From Leifsonia sp. Root1293 (GTDB lineage: Bacteria > Actinomycetota > Actinomycetes > Actinomycetales > Microbacteriaceae): a DNA stretch of 64,000 nt. The notes beneath the pieces are model-generated. The model saw only the letters and a program-made list of their open reading frames with translations. It made no database searches and was not told the DNA's origin. The translations under genes were made by a program, and so were the position numbers. The stretch's first letter is position 1; each line of letters begins with the position of its first letter. Of the stretch, positions 1 through 8,482 are shown one piece after another. The DNA is taken from positions 915,898-979,897 of the forward strand of contig NZ_LMEH01000001.1 in NCBI RefSeq assembly GCF_001425325.1, read 5' to 3'.

Positions 1-1249
1 GCGTCACCCCGAAGGTGTCACCGATCTGGTCGAGCGTCTTGGGCATGCCGTCCCCGAGGCCGAAGCGCATGCGGATCACGCCGGCCTCGCGCTCGGAGAG
101 CGAGTCGAGCAGGCTCTCGAGCTGCTTCTGGAGCATGGTGAAGCCGACGGCGTCGGCGGGCACGACTGCCTCGGTGTCCTCGATGAGGTCACCGAACTCG
201 CTGTCGCCGTCCTCGCCGAGCGGAGTGTGCAGCGAGATCGGCTCGCGACCGTACTTCTGCACCTCGATGACCTTCTCGGGGGTCATGTCGAGCTCGCGGC
301 TGAGCTCTTCCGGCGTGGGCTCGCGGCCCAGGTCCTGGAGCATCTGGCGCTGCACGCGGGCCAGCTTGTTGATGACCTCGACCATGTGCACGGGAATGCG
401 GATGGTACGGGCCTGGTCGGCCATGGCGCGGGTGATGGCCTGACGAATCCACCAGGTGGCGTAGGTCGAGAACTTGAAGCCCTTGGTGTAGTCGAACTTC
501 TCGACGGCACGGATGAGGCCCAGGTTGCCTTCCTGGATCAGGTCGAGGAACTGCATCCCGCGGCCGGTGTAGCGCTTGGCGAGGGAGACCACGAGGCGGA
601 GGTTCGCTCCGAGCAGGTGGCTCTTGGCGCGGGCGCCGTCCTTCGCGACCCACTGCAGCTCACGGCCGAGAGACGACTTCTTCTCGACCTCGCTGAGGTG
701 GGACAGCTTCTCCTCGGCGAACAGGCCGGCCTCGATGCGCATCGCGAGCTCGACCTCTTCGGCCGCGTTCAGGAGCGCGACCTTTCCGATCTGCTTCAGG
801 TAGTCCTTGACAGGGTCGGCGGTGGCGCCGGTGATGGCTGAGGAGTAGACGGGAACATCGTCCTCGTCATCGACGAGGGAGAGGCGGAGGGCTCCGGTGG
901 GAAGCGGCTCGACAGTGGCGACGGGCTTGGTCTCGTCGTCCTCGAAGTCGTCGGCATCCTCCTTGACCGCGGCGGTGTCGACGGTCTCGATGGCGGCGGT
1001 CTCGAGTACGACCTCCTCGCCCTCCTCGGGCTCGTCGGACGTGGCCTTGGCCTTGCTGCGCGTCGTGGCGCGCTTGGCGGGGGCAGCGGCGGTGCCTGCT
1101 GTCTTCTTGGCCGGCGCCTTCTTCGGCGCCGCCGTGGTGGTCTTGGCTGCCGCAGCGGTGGTCTTCTTCGCTGCAGCTGTGGTCTTCGGGGCGACGGTTT
1201 CCGTCTCCTCGGTCGCAGCGGTGGCCGCGGCGGACTTCGTGGTTGGCAT
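1..1249 (-). CDS. sigA: Primary RNA polymerase sigma factor, 3' end outside window
   Basis: Main housekeeping sigma-70, which directs RNA polymerase to most promoters. About 416 codons are visible, from the ATG at 1249 to the left edge; the end of region 4.2 is missing. The first ~125 residues are a low-complexity Ala/Lys/Thr then acidic segment, usual for actinobacterial SigA. Then come the conserved core blocks: the region 2 signature [18 protein letters not shown], the aromatic region 2.3/2.4 stretch [13 protein letters not shown], region 3 ([12 protein letters not shown]) and the start of region 4 ([12 protein letters not shown]). The 222-bp gap behind it should hold its promoter; a minus-strand TTGACA occurs at 1364-1359, but I see no convincing -10 to pair with it. 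The conserved regions make the family certain. The primary rather than alternative role is inferred from the full region set and the long N-terminus. Confidence 0.95.
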   Translation of the reverse strand, partial: MPTTKSAAATAATEETETVAPKTTAAAKKTTAAAAKTTTAAPKKAPAKKTAGTAAAPAKRATTRSKAKATSDEPEEGEEVVLETAAIETVDTAAVKEDADDFEDDETKPVATVEPLPTGALRLSLVDDEDDVPVYSSAITGATADPVKDYLKQIGKVALLNAAEEVELAMRIEAGLFAEEKLSHLSEVEKKSSLGRELQWVAKDGARAKSHLLGANLRLVVSLAKRYTGRGMQFLDLIQEGNLGLIRAVEKFDYTKGFKFSTYATWWIRQAITRAMADQARTIRIPVHMVEVINKLARVQRQMLQDLGREPTPEELSRELDMTPEKVIEVQKYGREPISLHTPLGEDGDSEFGDLIEDTEAVVPADAVGFTMLQKQLESLLDSLSEREAGVIRMRFGLGDGMPKTLDQIGDTFGVT

Positions 1250-1471
1250 TCGTACACCTCTCACAGGGAGGGACGCCGGTGACGACTTCCCCCGAGTGGC
1301 CGCATCCGGATGCCGGGAGCATCCGATCGTGGCCGAAAATGGACATTACTAGGACCCATGTCAAGTCCGAAGTGCTCCCCCGGAGCTCGCCGCGTGCGGA
1401 TCGAACTGGGGGTGCCCGGAGATGAACGGGTCCTATTGACAATTATTGCACGGTTTATTAGGAGCACTCGC

Positions 1472-2806
1472 CTAATGGCGTTCCCCACGGTGCTTCCATG
1501 CCGCTACCAATGAAACCCAGATGGGCCCAACCTCTATTCCCTCGTCGGCGAGCACGCGCTGGCGAGTTCGGCGGCGTGCCTCGAGGAGGAATCCCACGCC
1601 GATGCCGACGACGACGTACTGGATGGCGAAGGCCCAGCGGAACGACGTCAGGGAGTAGAGATCGCTCGCCTCGCCGCCGGCGGTGCGCACGGCATCCTGG
1701 AGGTCCAGGATGATGCCGATGAGGAAGATCATGACGAAGCTCGCGAGGAACCCACCGACGTTGACGACGCCGTTCGCCGCTCCGAGGCTCCGCATCGGAT
1801 TGAAGGTGCGCGCGAAGTCGAAGCCGATGAGCGACCCGGGGCCGCCCACGCCGATGACGACGAGCACGACCATCACCACGCCGATGGGCGGCTGCCCGGG
1901 CCACAGGAGGAGGATCGTCCACGCCACCGCCATCGCGGCGACGATGCCGAGCACGATGTTGGACCGGCGCAGCGGATATCGGGCCGTCAGGATGCCGAGG
2001 AACGGACCTGTCGCGATTCCGGCGCCCACGAGCAGCAGGAGGAGCTCTGCGGCGGTCTGCTGGTCGTAGCCGAGCCCGAACACCAGGAACGGGAAGCCCC
2101 AGAACAGGCTGAACACGGTCCCGGGCGACTGGGTCACGAAGTGCGACCAGAACCCCAGCTGCGTGCCCGGCCGGCGGAAGGACTCGACGAGCTGGCGGAC
2201 CGCCACCCTGATGTCCGTGGCCCGGTGCTCGTCGCCCGTGCCCGCCGGGCGGTCCTTGAGGGCGATGAATCCGAGCACCAGGCCGAGCGCCGAGACCGAG
2301 GCCGCGGAGACGAAGGCCGGAGACCAGCCGAAGTTGCGCAGGAGCCATGCGAACGGAAGGGCGGACAGCACCTGTCCGAGCTGGCCGATGTTGCCCACCC
2401 ACTGGGAGAGCTGCGGAACGATCCGTCCGCTGAACCAGGAGCTCACCAGCCGGATGAGCGAGACGAAGACCGTCGCGTCTCCCGCGCCCACGAGGATGCG
2501 TCCGATGACAGCGACGCTCAGGGAGGGTGCGAAGGCGACAACCAGCTGACCGACGACCATCACCGCTGTTCCCAGCAGCATCAGCGTGCGCGGCCCGAAG
2601 CGGTCGATGAGCACGCCCACGGGGATCTGCATGGCCGCGTAGACGGCGATCTGGACGACGGCCAGTGTGGACAGCGCTGCGGCCGTGACGTCGAACCTGT
2701 CGGCCGCTGCCACACCGGCGACGCCCAGAGAGGTGCGCTGCAGCACGGCGGAGAGGTACAGGAACGCTCCGACACCGAAGACGAACCACGATCGGCGGGA
2801 GTTCAC
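1472..2806 (-). CDS. MFS transporter
   Basis: Twelve-helix-type major facilitator of 444 aa. Hydrophobic segments run through the length, beginning FVFGVGAFLYLSAVLQR, and a loop 2 signature (VLIDRFGPRTLMLLG, resembling G-x-x-D-R-x-G-R) follows transmembrane segment 2. The substrate cannot be read from the sequence. I chose the GTG at 2806: the frame stays open into the upstream gene, but family similarity begins here, and a TAGGGT box (2819-2814) lies 7 nt upstream, matching the leaderless pattern seen elsewhere in the window. It follows the PAC2 gene on the same strand by 49 bp, so the two may also be co-transcribed. The C-terminus is basic and cytoplasmic (EARRRTRQR). Confidence 0.85.
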   Translation of the reverse strand: MNSRRSWFVFGVGAFLYLSAVLQRTSLGVAGVAAADRFDVTAAALSTLAVVQIAVYAAMQIPVGVLIDRFGPRTLMLLGTAVMVVGQLVVAFAPSLSVAVIGRILVGAGDATVFVSLIRLVSSWFSGRIVPQLSQWVGNIGQLGQVLSALPFAWLLRNFGWSPAFVSAASVSALGLVLGFIALKDRPAGTGDEHRATDIRVAVRQLVESFRRPGTQLGFWSHFVTQSPGTVFSLFWGFPFLVFGLGYDQQTAAELLLLLVGAGIATGPFLGILTARYPLRRSNIVLGIVAAMAVAWTILLLWPGQPPIGVVMVVLVVIGVGGPGSLIGFDFARTFNPMRSLGAANGVVNVGGFLASFVMIFLIGIILDLQDAVRTAGGEASDLYSLTSFRWAFAIQYVVVGIGVGFLLEARRRTRQRVLADEGIEVGPIWVSLVAAWKHRGERH

Positions 2807-2855
2807 TGCATCGACCCTACGCCTCCAGATCGCAGGAGCGAAGGCGGGAGGAGGC

Positions 2856-3782
2856 TCAGAGGCCCGTCGGCGGATCCTCGCGGTCGCGCCTGAAGGCCAG
2901 GAACTTCTCGAGTTCGGCAGCGATGTCGTCGGCGCTCGGCACCTCGCCGTCGGAGTCGGTGAGCGGCGAGTGGAGTGTGGTGCCCTCCATGTAGCTGTCG
3001 TGGCGCTCCTCGAGGTTGGACACCAGCTTCGACAACTCTCCGTTCTCGCCCATCTGCTCGCCGAGTCGGCCGACGAAGTCACGGCCCTGCTCCCGCAGGC
3101 TGTCCGTCGGGAAGATGTGGCCCGTCGCCGCGCTCACGGACTCCAGAGCCGTGATCGCGGCCAGTGGATACTCGGTGTCGGACAGGTAGTGCGGAATCAA
3201 CAGCACGAAGCCGACGACCGAATCGCCGCGTTCCTGCAGGCGGTACTCGACGAGGTGCAGTGCCGTCGCCGGAACCTGGGTGCGGGGTCGCCAGATCGAC
3301 ATCGCCTCGATGAGGTCGGTGCGGTTGCCGCTCACGGTCACGCGGATCGGACGGGTGTGCGGCACGGGCATCGGGATGGAGTGCACCCACGTCGTCGTGC
3401 TCACCGCGAACCTGTCAACGATGTCGAGCACGGCCGCGGCGAAGCGCTCCCACTGGAAGTCCGGCTCGAATCCCGTGAGCAGCAGGAAGGGCTGCCCGAG
3501 TTCGTCCCGGGCGAGCGAGAGCGTGAGCCGCGACGGCTCGTACGCAGTGAGGTGGTCCTCGTCGAAGGTGACGATGGGGCGTCGCGCCCTGTAGTCGAGA
3601 AGGATGTCGGCGTCGAACTCGGCGATCGTCACCGTCTCGAGCGAATCGAGGATGTGCGCGGTGAACTGCGACACGGCGCTGCCTGCATCCGCGAACCCGG
3701 TGAGACCGGCCACCAGGTGCAGGCCGTCGGGGACGTCCGATGCGTCGGGAGTCAGCTCGTACAGGCCACGGGGATCACGCAT
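2856..3782 (-). CDS. PAC2 family protein (proteasome-assembly-chaperone-like)
   Basis: 308 aa, soluble. It matches the actinobacterial PAC2 family, named for similarity to eukaryotic proteasome assembly chaperone 2: the N-terminal GLTGFADAGSAVSQ segment, the central PFLLLTGFEPDFQWERF and the VHSIPMPVPHTRPI block are characteristic. The biochemical role in bacteria is not established; actinobacteria with and without a proteasome carry it. The C-terminus (after ~residue 235) is charged and probably helical. The ATG at 3782 has a perfect overlapping TGGAGG and a TAGCAT -10-like box (3794-3789) exactly 6 nt upstream. Divergent from pepA across a 96-bp gap. Confidence 0.85.
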   Translation of the reverse strand: MRDPRGLYELTPDASDVPDGLHLVAGLTGFADAGSAVSQFTAHILDSLETVTIAEFDADILLDYRARRPIVTFDEDHLTAYEPSRLTLSLARDELGQPFLLLTGFEPDFQWERFAAAVLDIVDRFAVSTTTWVHSIPMPVPHTRPIRVTVSGNRTDLIEAMSIWRPRTQVPATALHLVEYRLQERGDSVVGFVLLIPHYLSDTEYPLAAITALESVSAATGHIFPTDSLREQGRDFVGRLGEQMGENGELSKLVSNLEERHDSYMEGTTLHSPLTDSDGEVPSADDIAAELEKFLAFRRDREDPPTGL

Positions 3783-3788
3783 CCTCCA

Positions 3789-3872
3789 ATGCTACGGCGA
3801 CCCTCGTCACCCACTCCCGCCAGCGGTGCCGAGAGGACGACGCCGAGAGCGAACACCGACACTGCGTACGAT
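3789..3872. promoter_or_regulatory. Divergent PAC2 / pepA promoter region with two leaderless-type -10 boxes
   Basis: Minus-strand TAGCAT at 3794-3789 stands 6 nt before the PAC2 ATG. Plus-strand TACGAT at 3867-3872 stands 6 nt before the pepA ATG (3879). With a transcription start ~7 nt after the -10, both mRNAs would begin at or next to the start codon. No clear -35 is visible for either. Confidence 0.45.
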
Positions 3873-3878
3873 CGGAGC

Positions 3879-5363
3879 ATGACTTCAGCAACCCTCTCCT
3901 TCTCCTCAGCACCCGTCACCGAGGCAGCCGTCGACGTCGTCGTCATCGGCGCCCGGTCGGTCGACGGCTCCGTGGAGCTCGTCGCGGACCCCGCATACGC
4001 CGGCATCGCGGAGCATCTCGACGCGCTCGGAGTGACCGGGGCTGCAGACCAACTCGTGCGCACAGTCGACACAGTGGGTACCGCGCGGACGATCGCCATC
4101 ATCGGTCTGGGACGGGGCACGGATGCGGCCGCCCTCCGCGCCGCCGCCGGTTCCGCTGCACGCCAGCTCACCGGGATCGACACCCTCGCCTTCGCCATCC
4201 CGACCGATGGCTCCGCCGATGCCGCCGCCATCGCCGAGGGAGCCGTGCTCGGCGCCTACGCGTACACGGCATACAGGCACGCCTCGCTCGAGAAGACGAA
4301 GACCCCCGCATCGAGCATCGTCGTGCACACCACGGTCGCGCCGGCTGAGGAAGAGCAGGCACGGATCGGCGCTGTCGCCGATGGCGTCAATCTGGTGCGC
4401 GACCTCGTGAACGCACCCCCGTCGGACCTCTACCCCGAGAGCTTCGTCGACCGTGCCGGAGAGGCGATCGGAGAGCTGCCCATCGACGTCACCGTCTGGG
4501 ATGAGGCCCAGCTGGCAGACGACGGCTTCGGCGGCATCCTCGGTGTGGGCAAGGGATCCGCGCGCCCTCCGCGCCTGCTCAAGCTCGCCTACTCCCCCGC
4601 CGCGGCGACCGCGCACCTCGCCATCGTCGGAAAGGGCATCACCTTCGACACCGGCGGACTCTCGCTGAAGCCGCCGGTGCCGATGATCGGCATGAAGAGC
4701 GACATGGCCGGTGCCGCGAACGTGCTCGCCGTCATCGTGGCCGCAGCACGGACCGGACTGCCCGTGAGACTGACCGGCTGGCTGTGCCTCGCCGAGAACA
4801 TGCCGTCAGGCAATGCAGTTCGGCCGAACGACGTGCTGAGCATCAGAGGCGGGACCACCGTCGAGGTCGTGAACACCGACGCCGAGGGGCGCCTGGTGAT
4901 GGCTGACGGGCTGGTCGCGGCATCCGAGGAGTTCCCGGATGCGATCGTCGACGTCGCGACCCTCACCGGCGCCCAGGTCGTCGCGCTCGGCCATCGCTAC
5001 TCGGCGGTCATGGGCGAGGACGAGCTCGTCGCGCGCGTGATCTCGTCCTCCGCCTCGGTCGGGGAGCCGTTCTGGGCGATGCCGATCCCCGAGGAACTGC
5101 GCGCGCGTCTGGACTCGGGAGTCGCAGACATCAAGAACGCCACGCCCGGGGATCCGGCTGCGGGGATGATGCTCGCCGCCGCGTTCCTCAAGGACTTCAT
5201 CGGGAAGACCGCCGATGGCGATGCCATGATCCCGTGGGCGCACCTCGACATCGCGGGAGCGGCTCTCAACGAGGGCAAGCCGTTCGGCTTCACCGGGCCC
5301 GGTGCCACCGGTGTCTCGGTGCGCACGCTGCTCGCGCTGGCCGAGTCCTTCACGAGCAAGTAG
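3879..5363 (+). CDS. pepA: Leucyl aminopeptidase (M17 family)
   Basis: Cytoplasmic di-metal aminopeptidase that removes N-terminal residues from peptides; 494 aa, normal for the family. The N-terminal half (1-~170) is the variable macro-like domain. The C-terminal catalytic domain carries the metal/active-site blocks VGKGITFDTGGLSLKP, MKSDMAGAANVL and the family signature NTDAEGRLVMADGL. I start at the ATG at 3879; the frame is open far upstream, but that stretch is antisense to the PAC2 and MFS genes and has no similarity. Followed on the same strand by lpdA after 121 bp. A neighbouring pepA-E2 order is also found in mycobacteria. Confidence 0.95.
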   Translation: MTSATLSFSSAPVTEAAVDVVVIGARSVDGSVELVADPAYAGIAEHLDALGVTGAADQLVRTVDTVGTARTIAIIGLGRGTDAAALRAAAGSAARQLTGIDTLAFAIPTDGSADAAAIAEGAVLGAYAYTAYRHASLEKTKTPASSIVVHTTVAPAEEEQARIGAVADGVNLVRDLVNAPPSDLYPESFVDRAGEAIGELPIDVTVWDEAQLADDGFGGILGVGKGSARPPRLLKLAYSPAAATAHLAIVGKGITFDTGGLSLKPPVPMIGMKSDMAGAANVLAVIVAAARTGLPVRLTGWLCLAENMPSGNAVRPNDVLSIRGGTTVEVVNTDAEGRLVMADGLVAASEEFPDAIVDVATLTGAQVVALGHRYSAVMGEDELVARVISSSASVGEPFWAMPIPEELRARLDSGVADIKNATPGDPAAGMMLAAAFLKDFIGKTADGDAMIPWAHLDIAGAALNEGKPFGFTGPGATGVSVRTLLALAESFTSK

Positions 5364-5484
5364 TACGCTCTTAGAGGCGAGTTTCCGCGCTCGCCCACGA
5401 TCGTCTCCCCCTGATCCCAACCGGATGCTGGGCAGCCGATCTTGCACGTCCTTACACAGGTCTCGAAATCAAGGGAGTAGCTGG

Positions 5485-6858
5485 GTGTCGGAGCAGTCGT
5501 TTGACATTGTCGTTCTGGGTGGAGGAAGCGGTGGCTACGCCACTGCGCTGCGAGCTGTCCAGCTCGGCTTCACCGTCGCCATGATCGAGAAGGACAAGGT
5601 CGGCGGCACGTGTCTGCACCGCGGCTGCATCCCGACCAAGGCGCTGCTGCACTCGGCCGAGGTGGCCGACTACTCCCGCGAGTCCGCGAAGTACGGCGTG
5701 AAGACCACGTTCGACGGCATCGACATGACCGCCGTCACGGCCTACCGCCAGGGCATCGTCGACAGCAAGTACAAGGGTCTGCAGGGCCTCGTCAAGGCCC
5801 GCGGCATCACGACGATCGCCGGCGAGGGCAAGCTCACCTCCCCCACGACGGTTCAGGTGGGCGATGACACGATCACCGGCAAGCACATCGTGCTCGCCAC
5901 GGGCTCGTACTCGCGTTCCCTCCCCGGACTCGAGATCGGTGGCCGCGTGATCACGAGCGAGCAGGCCCTGCAGCTCGATTTCGTGCCGAAGAAGGTCGCC
6001 ATCCTCGGTGGCGGCGTCATCGGCGTCGAGTTCGCCAGCGTCTGGAAGAGCTACGGCGCCGAGGTGAGCATCATCGAGGCTCTCCCGCACCTCGTCCCCA
6101 ATGAGGACGAGTCGGTCTCGAAGCAGTTCGAGCGGGCCTACCGCAAGCGCGGCATCGAGTTCTCGCTCGGCGTGCGATTCCAGAGCGTGACCCAGAACGA
6201 CCAGGGCGTCGTCGTCACCCTCGAGGACGGCAAGACGATCGAGGCCGAGCTGCTTCTCGTCGCCGTGGGTCGCGGTCCTGTCACCAGCGGGCTCGGCTAC
6301 GACGAGGTCGGCATCACCATGGACCGCGGCTTCGTCATCACGAACGAGCGACTCGCCACGAACATCCCCGGTGTGTACGCCGTCGGCGACATCGTGCCCG
6401 GCCTGCAGCTCGCGCACCGCAGCTTCCAGCAGGGCATCTTCGTCGCCGAGGAGATCGCCGGCCTCAACCCGATCGTCGTCGAGGACCTCAACATCCCCAA
6501 GGTCACGTACAGCGACCCCGAGGTCGCCTCGATCGGCTACTCGGAGGCCAAGGCGAAGGACAAGTTCGGCGCCGATCAGGTCACGAGCTACGACTACAGC
6601 CTCGGCGGCAACGGCAAGAGCCACATCATCGGCACGACCGGTTCCGTCAAGGTCGTGCGTGTCAACGACGGCCCGATCGTCGGAATGCACATGATCGGCG
6701 CCCGTGTGGGAGAACTCATCGGAGAAGCCCAGCTCGCCGTCAACTGGGAGGCATACCCCGAGGACATCGCTCCTCTGGTGCACGCTCACCCCACTCAGAA
6801 CGAGGCGCTGGGCGAGGCCTTCCTCATGCTGGCCGGAAAGCCGCTGCACGCCATCTGA
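5485..6858 (+). CDS. lpdA: Dihydrolipoyl dehydrogenase (E3)
   Basis: FAD/NAD+ flavoenzyme that reoxidises the dihydrolipoyl arm of 2-oxo acid dehydrogenase complexes; 457 aa. Visible: the FAD-binding GGGSGG near residue 12, the redox-active disulfide Cys43-Cys48 in GGTCLHRGCIPTK, the NAD-binding motif LGGGVIGVEFASVW, the second FAD motif YAVGDIVPG, and the C-terminal HAHPTQNEALGEAF that supplies the active-site His-Glu pair of the partner subunit. The GTG at 5485 has AAGGGAG 8 nt upstream, which fixes the start. It sits 118 bp ahead of the E2 gene, so E3 and E2 are probably made together; no E1 gene is adjacent (aceE is at 32 kb). Confidence 0.95.
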   Translation: MSEQSFDIVVLGGGSGGYATALRAVQLGFTVAMIEKDKVGGTCLHRGCIPTKALLHSAEVADYSRESAKYGVKTTFDGIDMTAVTAYRQGIVDSKYKGLQGLVKARGITTIAGEGKLTSPTTVQVGDDTITGKHIVLATGSYSRSLPGLEIGGRVITSEQALQLDFVPKKVAILGGGVIGVEFASVWKSYGAEVSIIEALPHLVPNEDESVSKQFERAYRKRGIEFSLGVRFQSVTQNDQGVVVTLEDGKTIEAELLLVAVGRGPVTSGLGYDEVGITMDRGFVITNERLATNIPGVYAVGDIVPGLQLAHRSFQQGIFVAEEIAGLNPIVVEDLNIPKVTYSDPEVASIGYSEAKAKDKFGADQVTSYDYSLGGNGKSHIIGTTGSVKVVRVNDGPIVGMHMIGARVGELIGEAQLAVNWEAYPEDIAPLVHAHPTQNEALGEAFLMLAGKPLHAI

Positions 6859-6976
6859 TCCGCGGGCGACACGCCTGAGCGCCGTCGCCCCAAGAACGCA
6901 CGACCACTCGCGGCCCCGGCCGACCAGAACGCAATAAGCTACCAAGCAAAGAAAAGCTTGTGAAGGAGACAATCGC

Positions 6977-8479
6977 ATGAGCGAATCCGTCAGCCTCCCG
7001 GCACTCGGAGAGAGTGTCACCGAGGGAACGGTCACCCGCTGGCTCAAGAACGTGGGCGACCGCGTCGAGGTCGACGAGCCGCTGCTCGAAGTCTCGACCG
7101 ACAAGGTCGACACCGAGATCCCCTCGCCGATCGCCGGAGTGATCGAGTCGATCCTGGTGCAGGAGGACGAGACCGTCGAGGTCGGGACCGCGCTCGTGAC
7201 CATCGGTGACGGATCGGGTGGCGGAGACGCTCCGGCAGAGGAGCCTGCAGCCGCAGCTCCTGCAGCCGAGGCCGCTCCGGCTGAGGCTGCTCCCGCAGCC
7301 GAGGCTCCTGCCGCTCCGGCCGAGGTTCCTTCCACCGAGGCTCCGGTCGAGGCCGAGGCTCCTGCCCCGGCAGCCGAGGCTCCTGCAGCACCGGCACCTG
7401 CACCGGCCGCCCCGGCTCCCGCAGCCGAGGCGCCCGCCGCTCCGGCACCGGCCGCTCCGGCACCGGCTGCTCCGGCTCCCGCTCCGGCCGCCGCACCTGC
7501 TGCTCCCACTCCGGCCGCCGCACCTGCTGCTGCTCCCGCACCTGCTGCTGCACCCGCACCTGCTGCCGCTCCCGCATCCTCCGGGTCCCACTCGGGTGGC
7601 GGCTATGTCACCCCGATCGTTCGCAAGCTCGCGAACGAGCAGGGTGTCGACCTGGCCACGATCACCGGTACCGGTGTCGGCGGACGCATCCGCAAGCAGG
7701 ATGTCCTGTCGGCTGCATCCGGAAGCGCAGCCGCTCCTTCGGCTCCGGCCCTCGAGGTCTCGCCTCTGCGCGGAACCACCGTGCCGATGACGCGCCTGCG
7801 CAAGGTCGTCGCCGAGCGCGCCGTCGCCTCGATGCAGCAGACCGCCCAGCTCACCACCGTTGTCAAGGTCGACGTCACGCGCGTCGCCCAGCTGCGCGAC
7901 AAGGTCAAGGGCGAGTTCCAGCAGAAGACCGGCCAGAAGCTCTCCTTCCTGCCGTTCTTCGCCCTCGCGGCCGTCGAGGCGCTGCAGGCGTTCCCGATCA
8001 TCAACTCGACGGTCGACGGTGACTCCATCGTCTACCCCGGCCACGAGAACCTGGCCATCGCCGTCGATACCGAGCGCGGTCTGCTCACTCCTGTCATCAA
8101 GGACGCAGCCGCTCTCGACCTGGCCGGCTTCGCCGCGCAGATCGCCGACCTCGCCGGCCGCACTCGCGACAACAAGCTGAAGCCCGACGAGCTCGCCGGC
8201 GGCACCTTCACGCTGACCAACACCGGTTCGCGTGGCGCGCTGTTCGACACGCCCGTCGTGTTCCTTCCGCAGTCGGCCATCCTCGGCACGGGCATCGTCG
8301 TCAAGGAGCCGACCGTCGTCAGCCAGGACGGTGTCGACGCCATCGCCATCCGGTCGATCGTCTACCTCGCCCTCTCGTACGATCACCGCATCGTCGACGG
8401 TGCGGATGCCGCTCGCTACCTCACCGCGGTCAAGACGCGCCTCGAGGCAGGCGACTTCGAGGGCGACCTCGGCATCTAG
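6977..8479 (+). CDS. sucB: 2-oxo acid dehydrogenase E2, dihydrolipoamide acyltransferase (SucB/DlaT type)
   Basis: 500 aa core acyltransferase. Domains in order: one lipoyl domain (1-~80) with lipoylated Lys43 in STDKVDTE; a ~125-residue Ala/Pro/Glu linker; a peripheral-subunit-binding domain (~210-247, YVTPIVRKLANEQGVDL); and the catalytic domain ending with the His470/Asp474 motif SYDHRIVDGADAARYL. Databases call this actinobacterial type SucB, but in mycobacteria and corynebacteria the homologue (DlaT/AceF) serves pyruvate dehydrogenase together with AceE. With lpdA just upstream and aceE in the same window, I infer it is the E2 for PDH, possibly shared with 2-oxoglutarate dehydrogenase. 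The ATG is preceded by a strong GAAGGAGAC. Convergent with the pseudokinase gene, separated by only 3 bp. Confidence 0.93.
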   Translation: MSESVSLPALGESVTEGTVTRWLKNVGDRVEVDEPLLEVSTDKVDTEIPSPIAGVIESILVQEDETVEVGTALVTIGDGSGGGDAPAEEPAAAAPAAEAAPAEAAPAAEAPAAPAEVPSTEAPVEAEAPAPAAEAPAAPAPAPAAPAPAAEAPAAPAPAAPAPAAPAPAPAAAPAAPTPAAAPAAAPAPAAAPAPAAAPASSGSHSGGGYVTPIVRKLANEQGVDLATITGTGVGGRIRKQDVLSAASGSAAAPSAPALEVSPLRGTTVPMTRLRKVVAERAVASMQQTAQLTTVVKVDVTRVAQLRDKVKGEFQQKTGQKLSFLPFFALAAVEALQAFPIINSTVDGDSIVYPGHENLAIAVDTERGLLTPVIKDAAALDLAGFAAQIADLAGRTRDNKLKPDELAGGTFTLTNTGSRGALFDTPVVFLPQSAILGTGIVVKEPTVVSQDGVDAIAIRSIVYLALSYDHRIVDGADAARYLTAVKTRLEAGDFEGDLGI

Positions 8480-8482
8480 GGT

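Noticed and set aside
1436-1464. Plus-strand promoter TTGACA with TTTATT
   Set aside because: Spacing is about 12 bp instead of 16-19, and there is no plus-strand gene downstream for several kb.
2667-3878. Long in-frame extension in front of pepA
   Set aside because: It runs antisense through the PAC2 and MFS genes, has no similarity, and an excellent start lies at 3879.
7220-7590. Tandem repeat in sucB
   Set aside because: It is the normal Ala/Pro/Glu linker between lipoyl and subunit-binding domains; repetition follows from amino acid composition.
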